Assembly: GCF_014873145.1 (NCBI RefSeq) | Contig: NZ_JADBEK010000001.1 | Span: 2,108,001-2,172,000 of the forward strand | Length of the DNA stretch: 64,000 nucleotides | Source: Nonomuraea angiospora | GTDB taxonomy: Bacteria; Actinomycetota; Actinomycetes; Streptosporangiales; Streptosporangiaceae | Direction: 5' to 3' | Shown here: one piece after another, positions 58,557 to 64,000 of the stretch | How the letters are laid out: every line of letters begins with the position of its first letter | Position numbering within the stretch: position 1 is the stretch's first letter | Program-made: the position numbers and the translations under genes | The notes under the pieces: generated by a model | Told to the model about the DNA's origin: nothing | Databases searched by the model: none | Seen by the model: only the letters and a program-made list of their open reading frames with translations

Positions 58557-58943
58557 GTGAATCTCGTCGAGCAGGGCGACGCCTTCGCCGCGTTCTGGCA
58601 GGAGCGGCACCTGTGCACGCTCTCCACCGCGCGCCCGGACGGCCCGCCGCACGTGGTGCCGGTGGGCGCGACGCTGGACCTGGCCACCGGCATCGCCCGG
58701 GTCATCACCTCGGGCACCTCGGTCAAGGCCGGGCTCATCGGCACCGACGGCGCGCCGGTGGCGCTCTGCCAGGTGGACGGCCGCCGCTGGTCGACGCTGG
58801 AGGGCCGGGCGGTGCTGCGTACCGAGCCTGAGCAGGTGGCCGACGCCGAGCACCGCTACGCCGCCCGCTACAAGCCGCCCCGCCCCAACCCGGCGCGGGT
58901 GGTCGTGGAGATCCAGGTGACGCGCGTCCTGGGCAACGTGTGA
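58557..58943 (+). CDS. PPOX-class (pyridoxamine-oxidase-fold) oxidoreductase, possibly F420-dependent
   Basis: A 128-residue split-barrel flavin/F420-binding protein (FWQERHLCTLSTARPDGPPHVVPVG, given in parts: ERHLCTLSTARPDG, PHVVPVGATLD; ITSGTSVKAGLI). Actinobacterial members of this size are often F420-dependent reductases. It starts with GTG 58557 and overlaps cobL by 4 bp, an unusual operon neighbour for cobalamin genes; a redox role in corrin synthesis is conceivable but unproven. Confidence 0.82.
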   Translation: MNLVEQGDAFAAFWQERHLCTLSTARPDGPPHVVPVGATLDLATGIARVITSGTSVKAGLIGTDGAPVALCQVDGRRWSTLEGRAVLRTEPEQVADAEHRYAARYKPPRPNPARVVVEIQVTRVLGNV

Positions 58944-60154
58944 TCACGGTCGTCGGCATCGGCGCGGACGGCTGGGACGGGTTGTCCCCGGACGCGCGGC
59001 GCGCGCTGGAGGCCGCCGAGGTGCTCATGGGCGGGCGCAGACAGCTCGACCTCGTGCCCGCGCCGGCGGCCGAGCGCGTGGCCTGGCCCTCCCCGCTGCT
59101 GCCCGCGCTGCCCTCGCTCATGGAGGCGTACGCCGGGCGCGAGGTGTGCGTGCTGGCCAGCGGCGATCCCCTGTTCCACGGCATCGGCTCCACCCTGGTG
59201 CGAATGCTGGGCGCGGCGAGCGTCCGCGTGGTGCCGCACGTCTCGTCGCTGTCGCTGGCGTGCGCCCGGCTCGGCTGGCCGGTGGAGCAGGTGGACGTGG
59301 TCAGCCTCGTGGGCCGGCCCCCTGCCGCGCTGAACGCCGCGATCCTGCCCGGGCGGCGGCTCGTCGTGCTCGGCGCCGGCCGCGACTCCCCGTCCCTCGT
59401 GGCGGGGCTGGCGACCGGGCTCGGGTACGGCCCCAGCCCCATGACCGTCCTGTCGGACCTGGGCGCGGACTCGGAGAGCGTACTGACGGGAACGGCGCAG
59501 ACGTGGGCGGCACGGGAAGCCGACCCCTCCCCGCTGAACGTGATCGCCCTCGAGTGCGTCCCCGCCCCCGGCGCCGAGCCCCTCGCCCGCGTTCCCGGCC
59601 TGCTCGATGCGGCGTTCGAGCATGACGGGCAGCTCACCAAGCGGGAGGTCCGCGCCGTCAGCCTGTCGCGGCTCGCCCCGTTGCCCGGAGAGACGCTGTG
59701 GGACGTGGGCGCCGGCGCGGGCAGCATCGCCATCGAGTGGATGCGCAGCCACCCGGCGTGCGCGGCCGTGGCGATCGAGAGCAGGGCCGACCGCGCCGCC
59801 GCCGTCGCCCGCAACGCCGACCGGCTCGGCGTGCCGGCGCTGCGGGTCGTCGAAGGCAGGGCGCCGGCCGCGCTGAAGGGCCTGCCGGCGCCGGACGCGG
59901 TGTTCGTCGGCGGCGGCCTGACCGTGCCCGGGCTGCTGGAGACGTGCTGGGCGGCGCTGCGGCCCGGCGGCAGGCTGGTGGCGAACGCCGTCACCCTGGA
60001 GTCCGAGTCCGTCATGGCCCAGTGGTACGCCCGGCTCGGCGGCGACCTGGTACGCCTGGCCGTACAGCGGGCCTCACCCGTCGGCTCCTTCACGGGCTGG
60101 CGGGCCGCGATGCCGGTGACCGTGTGGTCGGTCACCAGGAAGGACGTGCCGTGA
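58940..60154 (+). CDS. cobL: Precorrin-6Y C5,15-methyltransferase (decarboxylating), CobL (CbiE-CbiT fusion)
   Basis: A 404-residue bifunctional enzyme that methylates C5 and C15 and decarboxylates the C12 acetate. The N-terminal CbiE half (ITVVGIGADGWDGL, VLASGDPLFHGIG, PHVSSLSLACARLGW) is followed at about residue 215 by the CbiT half with its SAM motif DVGAGAGSIAIEW and FVGGG. GTG 58940 overlaps the preceding stop (GTGTGA), and its stop overlaps the cobM start (GTGA). Confidence 0.96.
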   Translation: MITVVGIGADGWDGLSPDARRALEAAEVLMGGRRQLDLVPAPAAERVAWPSPLLPALPSLMEAYAGREVCVLASGDPLFHGIGSTLVRMLGAASVRVVPHVSSLSLACARLGWPVEQVDVVSLVGRPPAALNAAILPGRRLVVLGAGRDSPSLVAGLATGLGYGPSPMTVLSDLGADSESVLTGTAQTWAAREADPSPLNVIALECVPAPGAEPLARVPGLLDAAFEHDGQLTKREVRAVSLSRLAPLPGETLWDVGAGAGSIAIEWMRSHPACAAVAIESRADRAAAVARNADRLGVPALRVVEGRAPAALKGLPAPDAVFVGGGLTVPGLLETCWAALRPGGRLVANAVTLESESVMAQWYARLGGDLVRLAVQRASPVGSFTGWRAAMPVTVWSVTRKDVP

Positions 60155-60906
60155 CCGTGTACTTCATCGGGGCGGGCCCCGGCGCCGCCGACCTGATCAC
60201 GCTGCGCGGCCTGCGGCGGCTGCAGTCGTCGCCGGTCTGCCTGTACGCGGGTTCGCTCGTGCGCCGCGAGCTCCTGGACGCCTGCCCCTTGGGCGCCAGG
60301 CTCGTCGACACCGCGAACCTCACCCTCGACGAGATCGTGGTGGAGCTGCTCACCGCCCATCGCGCGGGCCTGGACGTGGCGCGGCTGCACTCCGGCGACC
60401 CGTCGGTGTTCAGCGCGGTGGCCGAGCAGATGCGCAGGCTGGACGAGCTCGGCGTGCCGTACGAGGTGGTCCCCGGGGTGCCGGCGTTCGCGGCGGCGGC
60501 GGCCGCGCTGGGCAGGGAGCTGACCGTGCCCGGCGTCGGGCAGACCGTCATCCTGACCCGCACCTCGGCGCGGGCCACGCCGATGCCCGAAGGGGAGGAC
60601 CTCAAGACCTTGGGCGCGAGCGGCGCCACGATCGTGCTGCACCTGGCCGTGCAGCGGATCGAGGCGGTCGTGGAGGAGCTGCTGCCCTCGTACGGGCCGG
60701 ACTGCCCGGTGGCGGTGGTGGCGCGGGCCAGCAGGCCCGACGAGGTGGTCCTGCGCGGCACGCTGGCGGACATCGCGGGGCAGGTCCACGCGGCCGGGAT
60801 CCGGCGTACGGCGGTGATCGTCGTCGGCCGGGTGCTGTCGGCCACGCAGTTCCCCGACAGCCACCTCTACAGCGCGGAGCGGGAACGGCCGTGCGACGGG
60901 TCCTGA
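60151..60906 (+). CDS. cobM: Precorrin-4 C11-methyltransferase, CobM
   Basis: A 251-residue SAM-dependent methyltransferase. It starts VTVYFIGAGPGAADLITLRG, given in part, with the family features CLYAGSLV, ARLHSGDPSVFSAV, YEVVPGVPAFAAAAA and LTVPGVGQTVILTR, and ends PDSHLYSAERER. The GTG at 60151 overlaps the cobL stop; the cobK start lies 16 bp inside its 3' end. Confidence 0.96.
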   Translation: MTVYFIGAGPGAADLITLRGLRRLQSSPVCLYAGSLVRRELLDACPLGARLVDTANLTLDEIVVELLTAHRAGLDVARLHSGDPSVFSAVAEQMRRLDELGVPYEVVPGVPAFAAAAAALGRELTVPGVGQTVILTRTSARATPMPEGEDLKTLGASGATIVLHLAVQRIEAVVEELLPSYGPDCPVAVVARASRPDEVVLRGTLADIAGQVHAAGIRRTAVIVVGRVLSATQFPDSHLYSAERERPCDGS

Positions 60907-61763
60907 TCCTGGGCGGCACGGCCGAGGCGCGGGCGCTGGCCGCCGAGCTATCCGGCGAGTCGTCCGGCGGGTCGTCCGGCGGCGGCGTTCACGTGGTGTC
61001 GTCGCTGGCCGGGCGGGTGAGCAACCCGCGGCTGCCGGTCGGGGAGGTGCGCGAGGGCGGGTTCGGCGGGGCGGACGGGCTGGCCGCCTGGCTGGCGGCC
61101 GAGCGGATCGACGCCCTGGTGGACGCCACGCACCCGTTCGCCGCGCGGATGACGGCCTCGGCGGCCGAGGCGTCGGCGCGGACGGGGGTGCCGCTGCTGG
61201 TCCTGCGCCGCCCGGGGTGGCGGGAGGGACCGGGCGACGCCTGGCAGCGCGTGCCCTCCCTGCCCGCGGCCGCCGCCCGGCTGTCGGAGGCCGCCGCGCG
61301 GCCGGGCGACGACCCGGCACACGCGCTCCTTCCCGAGGTCGCCGCGCAGCCGAGCGGCGGCCCTGCACGCTCGTTCCTTCCCGGGGCCGCCGTACGGCGG
61401 GGCGGCGGTCCGGTGCGGGTGTTCCTGACCACCGGCCGGCGGAGCCTGCCGGTCTTCACCGGGCTGGCCGGGGTGTGGCTGCTGGCCAGGTCCGTCGATC
61501 CGCCAGAGCCGCCGGTCCCGGACCATGTGCACGTCCTGCTGGACCGCGGGCCGTACACGGTCGAGGGCGAGCGCGCCCTCATCCGCGAGCACCGGCTGGA
61601 CGTGCTGGTCACCAAGGACAGCGGCGGGCCGATGACCACCGCCAAGCTGGTCGCGGCCCGCGAGCTCGGGCTGCCGGTGATCATGGTGGACCGGCCGCCA
61701 CTGCCCGCCGGCGTCCGGCTGGTGGAGACCGCCGCGGAGGCGGCCGCCTGGGCTCGGGGATAG
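60891..61763 (+). CDS. cobK: Precorrin-6A reductase, CobK, with duplicated internal segment
   Basis: A 290-residue NADPH-dependent reductase of the corrin pathway, longer than usual (about 250). Typical motifs: VLILGGTAEARALA, VDATHPFAARM, LDRGPYTVEGERALI and LVTKDSGGPMTTAKL. Between residues about 130 and 178 lies a segment with a 16-residue period, with the units PAHALLPEVAAQPSGG, PARSFLPGAAVRRGGG and then PVRVFL, the genuine start of the next strand. The extra units look like tandem copies of that coding segment. It is followed by a 34-bp direct repeat spanning the stop codon. Confidence 0.93.
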   Translation: MRRVLILGGTAEARALAAELSGESSGGSSGGGVHVVSSLAGRVSNPRLPVGEVREGGFGGADGLAAWLAAERIDALVDATHPFAARMTASAAEASARTGVPLLVLRRPGWREGPGDAWQRVPSLPAAAARLSEAAARPGDDPAHALLPEVAAQPSGGPARSFLPGAAVRRGGGPVRVFLTTGRRSLPVFTGLAGVWLLARSVDPPEPPVPDHVHVLLDRGPYTVEGERALIREHRLDVLVTKDSGGPMTTAKLVAARELGLPVIMVDRPPLPAGVRLVETAAEAAAWARG

Positions 61764-61802
61764 CGGCGGGGAGGCGGCCGCCTGGGCTCAGGGGTAGCGG
61801 CG
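61736..61802. repeat. Near-perfect 33-bp direct repeat at the cobK/cobIJ junction
   Basis: GGAGGCGGCCGCCTGGGCTC plus 13 more bases at 61736-61768 recurs at 61770-61802 with two mismatches. Each copy contains the 12-bp palindrome AGGCGGCCGCCT. Copy 1 includes the cobK stop codon, and the cobIJ stop on the opposite strand (61788-61790) lies in copy 2. Confidence 0.93.
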
Positions 61803-63284
61803 CGGCGTGTAGACGACGCCGCGCTCGGTGACCCGGGTCGTCGAGGAACCGACGATGAGCAGGCAGCGCATGTCCACCTGCGCGGGGTCGAGCTCGCCGA
61901 GCGTGGTGACGGTGACGCTCTCCCGCTCGCCACCGACGTCACGCCCGATCACCACCGGGGTGGCGGCGTCGCGGTGCTCCAGCAGCAGGTCACGGGCTGC
62001 GGCGACCTGCCACGTACGGCTGCGCGAGGCCGGGTTGTAGATCGCCAGCACCAGGTCCGCCTTCGCGGCGGCGCTCAGCCGGCCGGCCACCACCTCCCAC
62101 GGCTTGAGCAGGTCCGACAGCGACAGCACGCAGTAGTCGTGGCCCAGCGGCGCGCCGACCCGGCTGGCCACGGCCTGGGCGGCGGTCAGCCCGGGGACGA
62201 TCCGCACCGGAACGTCCGGGAAGCCGGCCGCGGCCTCCAGCACGGCGCTGGCCATGGCGAACACGCCCGGGTCGCCGGAGGACACCACGGCCACGCGCGC
62301 GCCGTCGCGGGCCAGCTCCAGCGCGTGCCGGGCGCGCTCGGCCTCGACGCGGTTGTCGGTGCGGTGGCGGCGCTGGCGCGGGTTCGGGGCGACCCGGTCC
62401 ACGTACGGGCCGTACCCGACGAGGTCGGTCGCCGCCGCCAGCGCCTCCTGCGCCTCGGGCGTGAGCCACGGCCGCCCGGCGGGCCCGAGGCCCACCACGA
62501 CCACCTCGCCCTGGGCGTCGGCCCTGCTCTCGGTGGGGGACGGTTCGGGGACGAAGGTCCGCTCGGCGGGGCTGGCGAGCAGGGCCAGCGAGAAGTACGG
62601 CACGCCGTCGGCGTCCACGTCCTTGAGCGGCGCGACCCGTTCGGCTCCCATGGTGGCGCGCTCGACGTACCAGGCGTCGTCCAGCCGCCCGGCCTCGGCC
62701 AGCGCGTCGCGGACCTTCTCGAACGTCCGGCCCAGCTTGAGCACCGCCGCCGAGTCGGTGCCGCGCAGCCTGTCCGCCAGCACCCCGGCGGGCAGCGTGC
62801 CGGGCAGCACGGTCAGCACCTCGTCCCGTTCCACCAGCGGCCGGCCCAGCACGGCCGAGGCGGCGCTGACGGAGGTGACGCCGGGCACCACCTCGGTCGG
62901 GTAGCGGTGGGCGAGCCTCTTGTGCATGTGCATGTACGAGCCGTAGAACAGCGGGTCGCCCTCGGACAGCACGACCACGGTCCGGCCCGCGTCCAGGTGC
63001 GCGGCCAGGCGCTCGGCGCAGTCGGCGTAGAAGTCGTCCAGCGCGCCCTGGTAGCCGCCGGGGTGGTCGGTGGTCTCCGTGGTCAGCGGGTAGAGCAGCA
63101 GCTCCTCGATCTGCCCTTCCTTCATGTACGGCAGCGCGATCGAGCGGGCGATGCTGCGGCCGTGCCTGGCGGCGTGGTAGGCGATCACGTCGGCCTCGCC
63201 GATCAGCCGGGCCGTCTTGACCGTGACCAGCTCGGGATCCCCGGGACCGAGCCCGACCCCGTACAGCCGTCCCGTCATCGCCAT
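61788..63284 (-). CDS. cobIJ: CobI-CobJ fusion: precorrin-2 C20- and precorrin-3B C17-methyltransferase
   Basis: A 498-residue fusion of two SAM-dependent corrin methyltransferases. The N-terminal CobI half (RLYGVGLGPGDPELVTVKTA, VVVLSEGDPLFYGSYMHM, EVVPGVTSVSAASA) ends near residue 250; the CobJ half follows (VVVVGLGPAGRPWLTPEA, YVDRVAPNPRQRRH, VVSSGDPGVFAMA, LAIYNPASRSRTWQ). Fusions of these two are common in actinobacteria. The start is ATG 63284, overlapping the cobH stop by 1 bp (TGATG); ATG 63278 is a close alternative. Convergent with cobK. Confidence 0.96.
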   Translation of the reverse strand: MAMTGRLYGVGLGPGDPELVTVKTARLIGEADVIAYHAARHGRSIARSIALPYMKEGQIEELLLYPLTTETTDHPGGYQGALDDFYADCAERLAAHLDAGRTVVVLSEGDPLFYGSYMHMHKRLAHRYPTEVVPGVTSVSAASAVLGRPLVERDEVLTVLPGTLPAGVLADRLRGTDSAAVLKLGRTFEKVRDALAEAGRLDDAWYVERATMGAERVAPLKDVDADGVPYFSLALLASPAERTFVPEPSPTESRADAQGEVVVVGLGPAGRPWLTPEAQEALAAATDLVGYGPYVDRVAPNPRQRRHRTDNRVEAERARHALELARDGARVAVVSSGDPGVFAMASAVLEAAAGFPDVPVRIVPGLTAAQAVASRVGAPLGHDYCVLSLSDLLKPWEVVAGRLSAAAKADLVLAIYNPASRSRTWQVAAARDLLLEHRDAATPVVIGRDVGGERESVTVTTLGELDPAQVDMRCLLIVGSSTTRVTERGVVYTPRRYP

Positions 63285-63904
63285 CACTCCGTCTCGTTCG
63301 CGATGGCGTTGACCGCCGCCGCCGTCATCGCACTGCCGCCGCGGCGGCCGTGCACCACCAGATATTCCAGGTCGCTGTCCGCCAGCGCCCGCTTGGACTC
63401 GGCCGCGCCGATGAACCCCACCGGGATGCCGAGCACGGCGGCGGGCCTGCCCGCGCCCTCGGCGACCAGTTCGAGCAGCCGGAACAGCGCGGTCGGCGCG
63501 TTGCCGATCGCCACCACCGCGCCGTCGAGGCGGTCGCGCCACAGCTCCAGCGCGGCGGCGCTGCGCGTGGTGCCGAGCCGTTCGGCCAGCTCGGGAACGC
63601 CGGGGTCGCCCAGCGTGCAGACCACGGCGTTGTCGGCGGGCAGCCGGCGCCTGGTCACGCCGGAGGCGACCATCTGCGCGTCGCACAGCACGGGCGCGCC
63701 CCGGCGCAGCGCCGCGCGCGCCCGGACGACCACGGCGGGCGACCAGTCCAGGTCGGTCACGAGGTCGGTCATGCCGCACGCGTGGATCATCCGCACCGCC
63801 ACCTGCGCGACCTCGGGCGGCATCCCGGTGAGGTCGGTCTCGGCACGGATGGTCGCGAACGAGCGCCGGTAGATCTCGGCCCCGTCGCGGAGGTAGTCGC
63901 TCAC
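63284..63904 (-). CDS. cobH: Precorrin-8X methylmutase, CobH
   Basis: A 206-residue enzyme that moves the C11 methyl to C12 to form hydrogenobyrinate. Seen: [22 protein letters not shown], in part, the catalytic His in [36 protein letters not shown], and [14 protein letters not shown] with [18 protein letters not shown], again in part. GTG 63904 overlaps the cobG stop codon (GTGA) and its own stop overlaps cobIJ. Confidence 0.96.
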   Translation of the reverse strand: MSDYLRDGAEIYRRSFATIRAETDLTGMPPEVAQVAVRMIHACGMTDLVTDLDWSPAVVVRARAALRRGAPVLCDAQMVASGVTRRRLPADNAVVCTLGDPGVPELAERLGTTRSAAALELWRDRLDGAVVAIGNAPTALFRLLELVAEGAGRPAAVLGIPVGFIGAAESKRALADSDLEYLVVHGRRGGSAMTAAAVNAIANETE

Positions 63905-64000
63905 TGATGCCTTTCCTGGTATCCGTCGCCGGTGGCGACCATCTGGACGACCCGGCCGCGCGGCAGCCCGCAGCGCCGCTCGCAACCGGCCCAATGCACG
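63901..64000 (-). CDS. cobG: C-terminus of precorrin-3B synthase, CobG (partial)
   Basis: The last 32 residues run to the TGA at 63901-63903 and continue outside the window. The frame reads [16 protein letters not shown] then [16 protein letters not shown]. The paired cysteines of GCERRCG match the [4Fe-4S]/siroheme-type C-terminal motif of CobG, a nitrite/sulfite-reductase-like monooxygenase, and WAGCERRCG plus ATGDGY is characteristic. The stop overlaps the cobH start (GTGA). Its presence means the aerobic (oxygen-dependent) corrin route. Confidence 0.85.
   Translation of the reverse strand, partial: VHWAGCERRCGLPRGRVVQMVATGDGYQERHQ

Overview
The window comes from a very GC-rich actinomycete. 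GTG starts are frequent, neighbouring genes often overlap by 4 bp (ATGA or GTGA), the sugar importers lack their own ATPase, there is a receptor-type Ser/Thr kinase, and TTA leucine codons are rare and confined to a few genes. A filamentous, Streptosporangiaceae-like (for example Nonomuraea-like) soil organism is my inference. I saw no tRNA, rRNA, prophage, transposase or CRISPR array.

Region 1 (1-29.4 kb) is a large saccharolytic block. Part A (1-5.5 kb) holds a sugar ABC importer (binding protein, two permeases), the start of a secreted protein, a divergent FCD-GntR regulator and a UxuA-like mannonate dehydratase, so it looks like a hexuronate module. Part B (5.5-10.5 kb) holds a LacI regulator, a GH42 beta-galactosidase, an SDR dehydrogenase and an SMP-30 lactonase. 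Together these could release a sugar and oxidise it by a non-phosphorylative route. Part C (10.5-13.7 kb) is a Tat-exported propeller protein divergent from its own LacI regulator, with paired palindromic operators. Part D (14.3-29.4 kb) holds a third LacI and an apparent seven-gene operon: GH36, a Tat-exported clan GH-A hydrolase with a CBM9-like tail, ManD dehydratase, binding protein, two permeases, a 1,296-residue cytoplasmic polysaccharide-lyase-like protein and uronate dehydrogenase. It reads as a pathway for an acidic, galactose-containing plant glycan: cut outside, import, debranch inside, oxidise or dehydrate the uronate.

Region 2 (29.5-34.9 kb) holds a heterodimeric ABC exporter, its TetR regulator with a palindromic operator, and an EamA transporter. 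Region 3 (34.9-39.4 kb) is a compact four-gene operon: membrane-anchored binding-protein-like protein, TelA, lipoprotein with binding-protein plus vWA domains, and a small XpaC-like membrane protein. Its function is undescribed as far as I know, and it is the best candidate for an uncharacterised system.

Region 4 (39.4-57.6 kb) is mixed: an aldo/keto reductase behind a MerR-type promoter, a degenerate GHKL ATPase overlapping a STAND regulator that has lost its DNA-binding domain, an MFS transporter, a Ser/Thr kinase, small secreted and propeller proteins, a YeiH/LysR pair with a perfect palindrome over the LysR start codon, two hypotheticals, a broken gene remnant, a LuxR regulator, a second SMP-30 protein, and a superoxide dismutase with a Nur-like regulator and a textbook Nur box.

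Region 5 (57.7-64 kb) is the aerobic cobalamin (corrin ring) cluster: cobF, a PPOX-fold oxidoreductase gene, cobL-cobM-cobK, and the opposing cobG-cobH-cobIJ.

A theme across the window is short tandem duplication. Perfect or near-perfect 6-36 bp repeats sit at gene 3' ends, and low-complexity insertions of about 40-60 residues expand several proteins (LacI-3, GH36, CobK, YeiH). One 35-bp duplication has frameshifted a gene.
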